NCBI RefSeq assembly: GCF_046054195.1
Contig: NZ_JBEQCS010000011.1
Location: 61,818-125,817, forward strand
Source of the DNA: Celerinatantimonas sp046054195
GTDB lineage: Bacteria; Pseudomonadota; Gammaproteobacteria; Enterobacterales; Celerinatantimonadaceae
Direction: 5' to 3'
DNA length: 64,000 nucleotides
Part shown: positions 18,836 through 27,429 of the stretch, piece by piece
How positions within the stretch are numbered: the first letter of the stretch is position 1
How the letters are laid out: every line of letters begins with the position of its first letter
The notes under the pieces: model-generated
The model's database searches: none
The model's input: the letters and a program-made list of their open reading frames with translations, nothing else
Told to the model about the DNA's origin: nothing
Translations under genes and position numbers: made by a program

Positions 18836-20431
18836 TTAGTTATCTAAGGAAACACCATAGAAAATGTGTTTGCCAAATGGATCAACTTTATAGCCATGGA
18901 CTTCTTTACGGATTGGTTCATAAACAACTGAATGCGCAATAGTTACCCAAGGAGCTTGTTGTTTAAAGATAACCTGTGCTTTTTCGTACAATTTAGTACG
19001 TTCAGCTTTATCTGAAACGCGAGCAGCTTTCTGCACGATTTCATCAAATGGTTTGTAACACCAGCGACCATAGTTTGAGTTGCCAACTGCTTCACAGCTG
19101 AGCAATACATTCAAGAAGTTATCTGGGTCACCATTATCACCAGTCCAGCCCATCAGAATGGTATCTGCTTCGCCCTGACGAGCACGTTTGAGGTATTCAC
19201 CCCATTCGTAACTTTTAATTTTGGCGTTCACACCAACTTTTTTCCAGTCAGCCTGAATCATCTCAGCCATACGACGAGCATTTGGGTTATATGGACGTTG
19301 TACAGGCATTGCCCAAAGAGTTGTGTTGAAGTGGCTTTCACCCGCTTCTTTTAACAGCTCTTTTGCTTTGGCAGGATCATATGGATAGTCTTTAACTTTG
19401 TCGTTATAAGACCACATTGTTGGTGGGATTGGGTTTTTAGCAACCTGCCCTGCACCTTGATAAATTGCATCAATAATTGCTTTTTTATTGATAGCAAGGC
19501 TCAAAGCTTGACGAACTTTTAATTTGTCGAACGGTTTGTGAGTGACGTTAAATGCCAGATAGCCAACGTTCAAACCAGCTTGATGCATCAGTTTGATGTT
19601 TGGATCTTTGGCCATCTCTTTAAGATCTGCCGGGTTAGGGAACGGCATAACCTGACATTCGTTTGCTTTAAGTTTTGCATAACGAACAGAAGCATCAGGA
19701 GTAATAGAGAAAACTAAACGATCAATTTTTGGAGCGCCGCGCCAATATGATTTATTCGCTGTATAACGAATAACGGAATCTTTACGATATGCCACTTTGG
19801 CAAATGGGCCAGTCCCAACAGGATCTTGGTCCAATACTGCAGGAGTACCTTCTTTTAGCAGTTTATTTGCTTGTTCTGCTGAGAAGATTGACGCAAAGTC
19901 CATTGCCATATCAGCAAGGAATGGTGAGTTTGGCTGGCTTAATTCAAATTTAACGGTGTACTTGTCAACTTTGGTAATTTTTTTAATCAAAGTATCCATA
20001 CCCATACCATCGAAGTACTCGTAGCTGCCGCCGGAGACATCATGATATGGATTTTTTTTATCTAACATCCGTTCAAAACTAAATACAACGTCGTCCGCAT
20101 CAAAATCGCGAGTTGGTGTAAATGTTTTATTAGATTGGAATTTTACGCCTTTGCGCAAATGGAATGTATAGGTTTTGCCATCGGCAGAAACGTCCCAGCT
20201 AGTTGCCAGACCAGGTTCAATTTCAGTGGTACCACGTTTGAATTCAACCAGACGGTCGAAAATGGTCTGAGAGCTGGCATCAAAGGTTGTCCCAGTAGTA
20301 AATAACTGTGGGTTAAACCCTTCAGGGCTAGCTTCTGAACAGTAAACCAAAGTCTTAGTTTTAGCTTGTACGCCAGTTGCCACAGCACTTGCAAGCAGTG
20401 CCACGGACAATAGTCCTAATCCTTTCTTCAT
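18836..20431 (-). CDS. dppA: Periplasmic dipeptide-binding protein DppA
   Basis: 531 residues from the ATG at 20431, chosen because GGAGC lies just upstream and the protein then opens with a classical signal peptide (MKKGLGLLSVALLAS, cleavage after VQA near residue 23). The open frame extends back to 20509 but that part is not signal-like. Family blocks include LVYCSEASPEGFNPQL, GGSYEYFDGMG and MPVQRPYNPNARRMAEMIQ, matching E. coli DppA closely. It captures di- and tripeptides, and in enterobacteria haem, for DppBCDF. First gene of the operon. Confidence 0.95.
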   Translation of the reverse strand: MKKGLGLLSVALLASAVATGVQAKTKTLVYCSEASPEGFNPQLFTTGTTFDASSQTIFDRLVEFKRGTTEIEPGLATSWDVSADGKTYTFHLRKGVKFQSNKTFTPTRDFDADDVVFSFERMLDKKNPYHDVSGGSYEYFDGMGMDTLIKKITKVDKYTVKFELSQPNSPFLADMAMDFASIFSAEQANKLLKEGTPAVLDQDPVGTGPFAKVAYRKDSVIRYTANKSYWRGAPKIDRLVFSITPDASVRYAKLKANECQVMPFPNPADLKEMAKDPNIKLMHQAGLNVGYLAFNVTHKPFDKLKVRQALSLAINKKAIIDAIYQGAGQVAKNPIPPTMWSYNDKVKDYPYDPAKAKELLKEAGESHFNTTLWAMPVQRPYNPNARRMAEMIQADWKKVGVNAKIKSYEWGEYLKRARQGEADTILMGWTGDNGDPDNFLNVLLSCEAVGNSNYGRWCYKPFDEIVQKAARVSDKAERTKLYEKAQVIFKQQAPWVTIAHSVVYEPIRKEVHGYKVDPFGKHIFYGVSLDN

Positions 20432-20813
20432 ATTAGCTCCATTGAACATCACTGTCAGTAACGGTCGAAACCGTCGTCCGTTCAACATGTTGTGTATTTG
20501 TAAGCGCAATTATCTTTATAATTAATTTACGTTTGATCACGCATAACGATAATCCGCACATCCCTATAATTAACTACTAAAATATCAATAAACCAGACAT
20601 TTTAGTAGCAGTTGCTAAGTTATTACGTTTAACCAAATCTGTAAAGGGAAAGCAGCACATTATCTATATAAAAATTTGAGAAACAGAATAATTGGGCTGT
20701 ATTTATATAAAAACAACTATTTTATCAACAAGTCGCGTTACAAATGTAAAATTAATAAAGGAAAGATGTAGCCATAATATGGCTACAAAATAGAACATTC
20801 TAAAAAGAGTAAA
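20432..20813. other. AT-rich intergenic region upstream of dppA
   Basis: About 380 bp without a gene. It must contain the dppA promoter on the minus strand, and pgpA ends at its right edge. I see AT-rich stretches but no convincing -35/-10 pair or operator, and no terminator with a clear stem for pgpA. Confidence 0.5.
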
Positions 20814-21293
20814 TTACAGGCAGGAGAATAAAATTAGCTGGATGATCCAAGCCATAATACCGGCTAGGACATCGTCGATCATAATGCCAAAACCACCTTT
20901 GACATGCTTGTCTAGCCAACGAATCGGCCAAGGTTTGGTAATATCAAAAAGGCGAAACAGAATGAATCCAGCAATAGCAGATGGCCAGCTAATCGGCATC
21001 GCAATCATCGTAATGCCCATACCGATAAACTCATCCCAAACAATACCGCCATGATCATGAACGCCCATTGCTCGGCTGGCCACGTGGCAACTATAGATAC
21101 CGACTAAAAAACCGACAATCAAAAAGCATAGATACCCCCACAATGGTAACCACCACGATAGTAAAACCATCAGAGGCAGAGCAGCTAGAGAGCCAAATGT
21201 TCCGGGAGCTTTTGGTGCAAGTCCACTGCCAAAACCAACCGCCATCAGATGCATGGGGTTAGAAAGTGATAAACGTTTTAAATATTGATCCAT
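20814..21293 (-). CDS. pgpA: Phosphatidylglycerophosphatase A
   Basis: 159 residues, mostly hydrophobic with about four membrane segments. The family signature near the N-terminus (GFGSGLAPKAPGTFGSL, about 20-36) and the acidic segment VWDEFIGMGITM (about 84-95) are present. PgpA removes phosphate from phosphatidylglycerophosphate to give phosphatidylglycerol at the inner membrane. It is last in the run nrdR to pgpA and follows thiL by 9 bp, the usual neighbourhood in gammaproteobacteria. Confidence 0.92.
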   Translation of the reverse strand: MDQYLKRLSLSNPMHLMAVGFGSGLAPKAPGTFGSLAALPLMVLLSWWLPLWGYLCFLIVGFLVGIYSCHVASRAMGVHDHGGIVWDEFIGMGITMIAMPISWPSAIAGFILFRLFDITKPWPIRWLDKHVKGGFGIMIDDVLAGIMAWIIQLILFSCL

Positions 21294-21302
21294 GAAAGAC
21301 CT

Positions 21303-22271
21303 TTAGCTTGAGCGGAAATGATCCCAGCTGTACGCACCACCTAGGTGATAATCTTCTTTGCCCTGATAGAGGCTAACAGGTTCATCGCCAGCGACCAGCT
21401 GACCAATACAGTGATAGTGCACACCGCTATATGAAAGCGCGACTTCCAATGCCCCTTTGTTTTCTTCTGGGACGCTAAAGCACAACTCATAATCTTCGCC
21501 ACCGCATAGCGCTAGAGCAATAGCCTCTTCGGGTGAACACAATGATTTAACGACTGGATGAATAGGAAGTTGTTCAACTTGAATTTTAGCGCTGCAACCA
21601 GACGATTTCGCAATATGACCTAAATCGGCCAATAAACCGTCTGAGATATCAATACAACTACTCGCGACACCGCGCAGACCATAGCCACTGAGCACGCGCG
21701 GCTGTGGATAATAATGTAGATTTAGCAAAGTATCGCGCTGTTCATTGGTTAATTTTTGCAGCCCTTGCAGATGTTTTAACCCAAGAGCTGAGCCACCCAA
21801 TAACCCCGTGACATACACCCAATCACCCACTTGCCCATGAGAGCGAGTCAGCGCTTGCCCCATTGGCACCACGCCGTGAGCGGTAATTGTCAAACTCAAT
21901 GGACCACGCGTGGTATCACCGCCGACTAAGGTGACATTGTAATACTCTGCTAGCTCAAAAAAACCTTCGCAAAACTGTTCCATCCAGGCCATACGTGCCG
22001 AAGGCAGCGTAATCGCAAGAGTGGCCCAACGAGGCTCGGCCCCCATGGCAGCCAAATCACTTAAGTTCACCGCCAATGACTTATGTCCCAAGGCATTGGC
22101 GGGAATATCTGCGAAAAAGTGAATTCCTTCAACCAGCGTATCCGTTGTCACAACGAGCTGATGATTCTCAGGAGGTGTGATCAAAGCCGCATCATCACCA
22201 ATTCCTAAAACAACATCAGGTCTTTTTGCTGATTTTGCAAAAAAACGCTCTATAAGCTCAAATTCGCCCAT
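21303..22271 (-). CDS. thiL: Thiamine-monophosphate kinase
   Basis: 322 residues of the AIR-synthase/PurM-like ATPase fold. The N-terminal GIGDDAALI motif (about 23-31), the DTLVEGIHF strand (44-52) and the late ISDGLLADLGHI segment (about 205-216) match ThiL. It phosphorylates thiamine monophosphate to the active cofactor thiamine diphosphate, needed for instance by Dxs encoded nearby. It is 6 bp downstream of nusB in the same operon. Confidence 0.94.
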   Translation of the reverse strand: MGEFELIERFFAKSAKRPDVVLGIGDDAALITPPENHQLVVTTDTLVEGIHFFADIPANALGHKSLAVNLSDLAAMGAEPRWATLAITLPSARMAWMEQFCEGFFELAEYYNVTLVGGDTTRGPLSLTITAHGVVPMGQALTRSHGQVGDWVYVTGLLGGSALGLKHLQGLQKLTNEQRDTLLNLHYYPQPRVLSGYGLRGVASSCIDISDGLLADLGHIAKSSGCSAKIQVEQLPIHPVVKSLCSPEEAIALALCGGEDYELCFSVPEENKGALEVALSYSGVHYHCIGQLVAGDEPVSLYQGKEDYHLGGAYSWDHFRSS

Positions 22272-22277
22272 TAAAAC

Positions 22278-22694
22278 TTACTTTTTCAACTCTTGCAGAT
22301 GGAAATATTTGTCCAGAACACCGTTCACAAATTTATGACTGTCATCGGCGGCAAAAATTTTCGCCAGCTCAATGGCCTCATTAATCGCAACTTTCGGTGG
22401 TAAATCTTTACACTGAGTCAGTTCGTACATACCGATTAACAAAATAGCATGATCCACTAGATCTAACTCATCTAAACGACGAGCTAAACAGGGTGACATC
22501 GATTGATCCAGTTTTTCATGATGAACCGCAACACCTTCGATCAGCTGTTTGAAATAGCTAACGTCGGCTTTACTCATATCTTGCTCGGTCAAAAACTGAT
22601 GCTCGATATTATCGATATGATCGCCAGTCATCTGCCACTGATAGATGGCCTGGGTGGCAAATTGCCGGGCTTTCCGGCGCGCTGATGGTTTCAA
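22278..22694 (-). CDS. nusB: Transcription antitermination factor NusB
   Basis: 138 residues, all-helical RNA-binding protein. It starts with an arginine-rich segment (PSARRKARQFATQAIYQWQM), and the C-terminal block VAINEAIELAKIFAADDSHKFVNGVLDKY is diagnostic. With S10 (NusE) it binds boxA RNA in rRNA antitermination. It lies 11 bp after ribH, the standard ribH-nusB arrangement. Confidence 0.95.
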   Translation of the reverse strand: MKPSARRKARQFATQAIYQWQMTGDHIDNIEHQFLTEQDMSKADVSYFKQLIEGVAVHHEKLDQSMSPCLARRLDELDLVDHAILLIGMYELTQCKDLPPKVAINEAIELAKIFAADDSHKFVNGVLDKYFHLQELKK

Positions 22695-22705
22695 ACTGAG
22701 ACTCC

Positions 22706-23173
22706 TTAACCAATCGCTTTCATGACGTTAATCATTTCTAAGGCACTTAATGCGGCCTCTGTACCTTTATTACCGGCTTTGGTTCCGGCGCGCTCTACAG
22801 CTTGCTCAATCGATTCAGTTGTTAAAACACCAAAAGCAATTGGCACATCATATTCAAGCATCAGATGCCCTAAACCTTTATGACATTCGTTAGAGACAAG
22901 TTCAAAATGATAAGTGCCGCCGCGAATAACTGTACCTAAAGTAATAATGGCATCGAATTTACCTGATTTGGCAAATTGTTTCGCCACTAGCGGAATTTCT
23001 ACGGCACCGGGGACTTTCGCAACTGTGATATTTTCGTCTTTAACTTGGCCCTGACGTTTTAATGTATCAATAGAACCTGCTAACAGACTCTCATTAATAA
23101 AGCTATTAAAGCGGGCGATCACAATGGCGATTTTGGCTTCAGGGGCCGGTACCACTCCTTCGATCACATTCAT
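22706..23173 (-). CDS. ribH: 6,7-dimethyl-8-ribityllumazine synthase
   Basis: 155 residues. Substrate-binding loops RFNSFI (about 22-27), PGAVEIP (55-61), GTVIRGGTYHFE (82-93, with the catalytic histidine) and FGVLTTES are all intact. The enzyme joins 3,4-dihydroxybutanone 4-phosphate (from RibBA) with the ribityl-pyrimidine (from the RibD branch) and forms icosahedral capsids in many bacteria. It is 69 bp after ribBA; I see no FMN riboswitch in that gap. Confidence 0.95.
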   Translation of the reverse strand: MNVIEGVVPAPEAKIAIVIARFNSFINESLLAGSIDTLKRQGQVKDENITVAKVPGAVEIPLVAKQFAKSGKFDAIITLGTVIRGGTYHFELVSNECHKGLGHLMLEYDVPIAFGVLTTESIEQAVERAGTKAGNKGTEAALSALEMINVMKAIG

Positions 23174-23242
23174 AATTTAACCCTAACTAATCCCAAATAA
23201 TAAAAAGCGCGTTATTCTACCACACTACGGGTAGGTTGTAAG

Positions 23243-24352
23243 TTAATGGCTCACCAACTCAACGACTTCTAGACCAAATCCAGATAAGGCATGATAGCGT
23301 TTAGGGGCACTCATCAAGCGCATCTTCTGTACGCCTTCACGGATCAATATTTGTGAACCTATCCCGACATTACGTGAAGCCCGTTGATTCTGCTTCATTT
23401 TTGGACTTAATCCTTGTTCTTCTTGAGCATAACGCTCCAGTCGGTTTAAGACCGCCAATTGTGGCTCGGTTTCATTGATCAGCACCAAAACGCCGCCTTC
23501 TTGCCCCAATTGGCTAAGCGCTTCATCAAGCGGCCAACTCATTTGACCGTCCCGAGTACTACCAAAAAGATCATGCAGCGGATCATGTAAATGCACACGA
23601 ACTAAAGTTGGCTGCTGCGGGTCAATATTACCATGGCGCAACGCATAATGGATTTGACCGGCAATAGTGTCTCGATAAGCCGTTAAAACAAAATCGCCAT
23701 GTTTAGTTGGTAACTGGCAACGCTGAACCTGTTCAATCGTTGTTTCTTGGATGTTGCGATACTCAATTAAATCAGCAATTGTGCCTAATTTTATATCATG
23801 CTGCTGGCAGAACTTTTCTAAATCATCACGGCGTGCCATTGAGCCATCTTCATTTAAGATCTCAACAATCACCGCTGCTGGCTCAAAACCTGCTAAGCGC
23901 GCAAGGTCAATCCCCGCTTCAGTATGCCCTGCCCGGCTCAACACGCCGCCTTCTTTGGCCATCAGCGGGAACACGTGACCGGGCATCACAATATCTTCAC
24001 CGCTGGCATCAGCTTTCACGGCCGCCTGAATAGTGGTCGCACGGTCAGCTGCTGAAATGCCAGTTGTCACCCCTTGAGCCGCTTCGATTGAAACGGTAAA
24101 TGCTGTGGAGAATTTCTCACTGTTATGGCTGACCATCAGTGGCAGACTTAACTGCTGGCAACGCTGCTCAGTTAATGACAAGCAGATAAGACCACGTCCG
24201 TAACGCGCCATAAAATTGATGGCCTCTGGGGTTATTTTTTCTGCGGCAATAATCAAGTCGCCTTCATTTTCACGGTCTTCATCATCCATCAGAACCACAA
24301 ATTTGCCAGCGGCGATGTCATCAATAATGTCTTTAATCGGACTCAATGCCAT
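23243..24352 (-). CDS. ribBA: RibBA-type protein: DHBP synthase with degenerate GTP cyclohydrolase II domain
   Basis: 369 residues from the ATG at 24352, which sits 5 bp after the ribE stop with GAGGG upstream; the frame extends to 24388 inside ribE. The N-terminal 3,4-dihydroxy-2-butanone 4-phosphate synthase domain (about 1-200) is intact, with DDEDRENEGDL (24-34) and GHTEAGIDL. The C-terminal domain (about 210-369) has the GTP cyclohydrolase II fold outline, but the zinc cysteines normally in the VRVHSECLTGD..C.C block are replaced (VRVHLHDPLHDLFGSTRDG). Cyclohydrolase activity is therefore probably lost, and a separate RibA is expected elsewhere in the genome. Confidence 0.9.
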   Translation of the reverse strand: MALSPIKDIIDDIAAGKFVVLMDDEDRENEGDLIIAAEKITPEAINFMARYGRGLICLSLTEQRCQQLSLPLMVSHNSEKFSTAFTVSIEAAQGVTTGISAADRATTIQAAVKADASGEDIVMPGHVFPLMAKEGGVLSRAGHTEAGIDLARLAGFEPAAVIVEILNEDGSMARRDDLEKFCQQHDIKLGTIADLIEYRNIQETTIEQVQRCQLPTKHGDFVLTAYRDTIAGQIHYALRHGNIDPQQPTLVRVHLHDPLHDLFGSTRDGQMSWPLDEALSQLGQEGGVLVLINETEPQLAVLNRLERYAQEEQGLSPKMKQNQRASRNVGIGSQILIREGVQKMRLMSAPKRYHALSGFGLEVVELVSH

Positions 24353-24356
24353 GGTG

Positions 24357-25031
24357 TTATAACCCTCGAGATAATGATAAAAAGCCACATTCAGCTAATT
24401 TTTCTTTAGTTAATGTCTGGGCGCTGGTGTCTGCTTGTCCAGCGCCTTGTAACAGACGTTCCAAGTAACGGGCAACGACATCAACTTCTAAATTGACTTG
24501 GCTGCCTTTTTTCCACTGACTAATAGTCGTCTGTTCAGCGCTATGAGGAATAATGGTTAATCGAAACTGATTTTGCACAAGTTCATTAACGGTCAAGCTA
24601 ATGCCATCTACCGTAATCGAACCTTTCTCTGCGATATATTTACTAAGTTCAACAGGAAATTCCAGCCAGATATCAATACCATTGCCCTGATGACTAATTG
24701 ATTTCACACAGGCTAAACCATCCACATGGCCGCTGACCATATGCCCACCGAAACGACCATTCGCTGCCATCGCTTTTTCAAGGTTCACACTTGATCCAAC
24801 TTTCAGTTTCCCAAGGCTCGAGCGAGCAAGTGTTTCATGAGAGACATCTGCACAAAAATAGTTTTGCGTAAACTCAACGACGGTTAAACAGACACCATTA
24901 ACGCCAATGCTATCACCCATATGGACATCGCTCATATCAAGCGTACCCGTGGCGACTTTAAGCTGAACGTCAACGGAGCGCCGACGTAATCCCTGAATAG
25001 TTCCTTGAGCTTCAATGATTCCAGTAAACAT
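24357..25031 (-). CDS. ribE: Riboflavin synthase alpha subunit
   Basis: 224 residues from the ATG at 25031, which overlaps the ribD stop (TAATG); the frame extends further upstream but the family start is MFTGIIEAQG. Two tandem lumazine-binding beta-barrels are seen, each with a GV.LTV or GISLTV strand (GVNGVCLTVV near 51 and VDGISLTVN near 147), plus the GGHMVSGHVDG hinge (about 98). It dismutates two ribityllumazine molecules into riboflavin. Part of the nrdR-to-pgpA run. Confidence 0.94.
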   Translation of the reverse strand: MFTGIIEAQGTIQGLRRRSVDVQLKVATGTLDMSDVHMGDSIGVNGVCLTVVEFTQNYFCADVSHETLARSSLGKLKVGSSVNLEKAMAANGRFGGHMVSGHVDGLACVKSISHQGNGIDIWLEFPVELSKYIAEKGSITVDGISLTVNELVQNQFRLTIIPHSAEQTTISQWKKGSQVNLEVDVVARYLERLLQGAGQADTSAQTLTKEKLAECGFLSLSRGL

Positions 25032-26149
25032 TACAATATGGCCTCTTGTGGCTGATATACGAACTTCAAGTCTTGACCAATCTGTCGCATGGTTGTCAGC
25101 TTCCAACGTTTTGCTTTTGATAATTCAGTTAGCTCAGCGATTTGCAACATAGCTCTAGCACTATCGCCTAAAGTCACGCCAGCTTGATAGATAATCAGTT
25201 CATCCACCAGCTCGGCACTTAACAGCGCCCCACAAACCGTGGCTCCGGCTTCAACCCAGAGATCGTTAATTTCAAGTTTAGCCAAAGCAAACAGCATCTG
25301 TTCTAACCAGTTTTCAGCAGGCTCTACTAACAATGTTTCGCCAACCTCTTGTGCTACCGCTCTGTCAACCACCCGAATCACCCGCCCTGGCAGTTGAAAC
25401 AAAGGTTCATCACCGGTTAATAGTTGTCGGCGATCGATAATCACGCGAATCGGCTGACGAGGTTGTACGGGCAACAGTTCAGCCAATGAACCTAATTCAT
25501 TGACGCGAACATTTAATGAAGCATTGTCAGCCAAAACCGTTTGCGCTGTTGATAATATCGCGTGGCTAACCGCCCTTTCACGTTGCACATCAGAGCGAGC
25601 CAATGCGCCTGTAATCCACTGACTTTGACCGTTAGCAAGAGCGGTGCGGCCATCTAACGATATCGCAGTTTTTAGCCGAACGCGTGGACGATTCAGCCGC
25701 ATTCGCAGCAAAAACCCCGGATTAAGCTGTTCTGCTTGAGCTTCTAGCAAACCGCTTTGAACATTCACTCCGGCTTGTTCAAGCATTAACTTGCCACCGC
25801 CTGCCACTTTTGGATTTGGATCGCGCATTGCCATCACAACCCGAGCAACTTTTGCTTCACTCAGCGCTTTGGCACAAGGTGGTGTGCGGCCATAATGGCA
25901 GCACGGCTCTAATGTGACATAACAGGTCGCGCCCTCAAGAGCGAAGCCATTAGCGCGCGCATCAGCCATGGCATTAACCTCTGCATGGCCTTGACCGGCT
26001 TGATAGTGATAGCCTTCGCCAATAATCTGATTATCCTTGACTAATACGCAGCCAACATTGGGATTAGGAGCCGTAGTAAAACGCCCTTTGGCCGCAAGTT
26101 TAAGCGCTCGGGCCATATAAAAATAATCTAATGCGGAAAAATCATCCAT
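25031..26149 (-). CDS. ribD: Bifunctional riboflavin deaminase/reductase RibD
   Basis: 372 residues in two domains. The N-terminal zinc deaminase has HAE (in GQGHAEVNAM, about 55) and the PCC...C ligands (EPCCHYGRTPPC, about 82-93). The C-terminal reductase domain (about 150-370) includes RPRVRLKTAISLDGRTA. It carries out the second and third steps from GTP toward riboflavin. It is 12 bp after nrdR and overlaps the ribE start. Confidence 0.94.
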   Translation of the reverse strand: MDDFSALDYFYMARALKLAAKGRFTTAPNPNVGCVLVKDNQIIGEGYHYQAGQGHAEVNAMADARANGFALEGATCYVTLEPCCHYGRTPPCAKALSEAKVARVVMAMRDPNPKVAGGGKLMLEQAGVNVQSGLLEAQAEQLNPGFLLRMRLNRPRVRLKTAISLDGRTALANGQSQWITGALARSDVQRERAVSHAILSTAQTVLADNASLNVRVNELGSLAELLPVQPRQPIRVIIDRRQLLTGDEPLFQLPGRVIRVVDRAVAQEVGETLLVEPAENWLEQMLFALAKLEINDLWVEAGATVCGALLSAELVDELIIYQAGVTLGDSARAMLQIAELTELSKAKRWKLTTMRQIGQDLKFVYQPQEAIL

Positions 26150-26161
26150 TACAACCTCGGT

Positions 26162-26614
26162 TTAAGGTTTTTCCAAACGAGCAATTTCTTCACCAAATTC
26201 ACGAATATCTTCAAAAGAACGATAAACAGAAGCAAAGCGAATATAGGCAACTTTATCTAATTTTTTCAATGCTTCCATCACCAGATGACCAATCAGTTTT
26301 GCCTGAACTTCGCGCTCACCAGTTGCTCGTAACTGGGATTTTATATGGTTAATGCTCTGCTCTATTGCTTCAACGCTTACTGGCCTTTTTTCCAGTGCTC
26401 GAGCCATGCCAGCTCGCATTTTATCTTCGTTGAATGGTTCTCTAGAGCCATTACTTTTAATCACTTTCGGCATGACTAATTCAGCCGTTTCAAAGGTCGT
26501 AAAACGCTCGTGGCAATGTAAGCATTCACGACGACGACGAACCTGATGACCTTCGCTCACTAAACGTGAATCGATCACCTTCGTATCATTGGTATTACAA
26601 AATGGGCAACGCAC
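26162..26614 (-). CDS. nrdR: Transcriptional repressor NrdR
   Basis: 150 residues. An N-terminal zinc ribbon (CPFC near residue 3 and CLHC near 31) is followed by an ATP-cone domain (about 45-135). NrdR senses dATP/ATP and represses ribonucleotide reductase operons. It leads the riboflavin cluster, a typical gammaproteobacterial arrangement. The 298 bp upstream (26615-26912) is AT-rich and divergent with the DoxX gene. Confidence 0.95.
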   Translation of the reverse strand: MRCPFCNTNDTKVIDSRLVSEGHQVRRRRECLHCHERFTTFETAELVMPKVIKSNGSREPFNEDKMRAGMARALEKRPVSVEAIEQSINHIKSQLRATGEREVQAKLIGHLVMEALKKLDKVAYIRFASVYRSFEDIREFGEEIARLEKP

Positions 26615-26912
26615 GGGAGTTCTCGATTTAGGTTGAATAATAATTCCATTTTACCTAGAAACTGCGCTATCTGTCGATGTTTACTAAAATTTTACCCAAT
26701 TTTGGGCAGAGCACTCGCCATTTCGGTGCATATTTGGTTTAAAAAAATACACTTAGTAAAAAAATAGTTAAATATTTTTAAACAATGTTTTTAGCACAAT
26801 GATCTTGTTCCACTGTGAAGAATTTGTCAGATTCTGCAACGCATAATCACACTCTGTCATCATTGACGTCTGACAGAGATAACAGCAAGAAATATTAAAC
26901 AGAGAAGATGGC

Positions 26913-27344
26913 ATGTCCTTGTACAAAAACTTGTTAAAAAGCAATGCGGGTATCGCACCATTATTTTTACGCCTGCCTGTCGGTATTATTTTAATGGCTC
27001 ATGGAAGCCAGAAATTATTTGGCTGGTTTGGTGGTTATGGTTTGCACGGCACAGCCAAATTTATGGCATCGGTTGGGTTAGAACCAGGCTTGCTGATGGC
27101 AGCTCTCTCTGGTGGCGCTGAATTCTTTGGTGGATTGTTCTTATTTTTAGGACTACTGACTCGACCTGCTGCATTTTTTGCAGGGTTTACCATGATTGTT
27201 GCACTGTTTTCCGTTCATATTAGCCACGGATTATTTTTATCAAATGGTGGTTTTGAGTATGCATTAGCGCTGGGCGCGGTATGTGTGTCATTACTTATCA
27301 GCGGTTCAGGTTATCTGGCCATCGACCGTTATTTGTCTAAATAA
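26913..27344 (+). CDS. DoxX-family membrane protein
   Basis: 143 residues with four hydrophobic helices and the DoxX block LRLPVGIILMAHGSQKLFGWFGG (about 20-42). DoxX/YphA-type proteins are small inner-membrane proteins. Some have been linked to thiosulfate metabolism or redox stress, but the function here cannot be assigned. It stands alone between nrdR and glyA and ends in a strong bidirectional terminator. Confidence 0.8.
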   Translation: MSLYKNLLKSNAGIAPLFLRLPVGIILMAHGSQKLFGWFGGYGLHGTAKFMASVGLEPGLLMAALSGGAEFFGGLFLFLGLLTRPAAFFAGFTMIVALFSVHISHGLFLSNGGFEYALALGAVCVSLLISGSGYLAIDRYLSK

Positions 27345-27374
27345 CTATAAATTTTTTGTATTCGCATCTCATAA

Positions 27375-27399
27375 AAAACGCAGCCATTGGCTGCGTTTT
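27375..27399 (+). terminator. Bidirectional terminator between doxX-like gene and glyA
   Basis: Perfect 11-bp stem (AAAACGCAGCC / GGCTGCGTTTT) with a 3-base loop and T/A tracts on both sides. It lies 30 bp after each of the two convergent genes. Confidence 0.9.
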
Positions 27400-27429
27400 C
27401 TTTATCGATGCTAAATCTAGACTATCCGA

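Noticed and set aside
23174..23242. FMN riboswitch before ribH or ribBA
   Set aside because: The gaps are too short and the conserved RFN-element blocks are not seen; nor upstream of nrdR.
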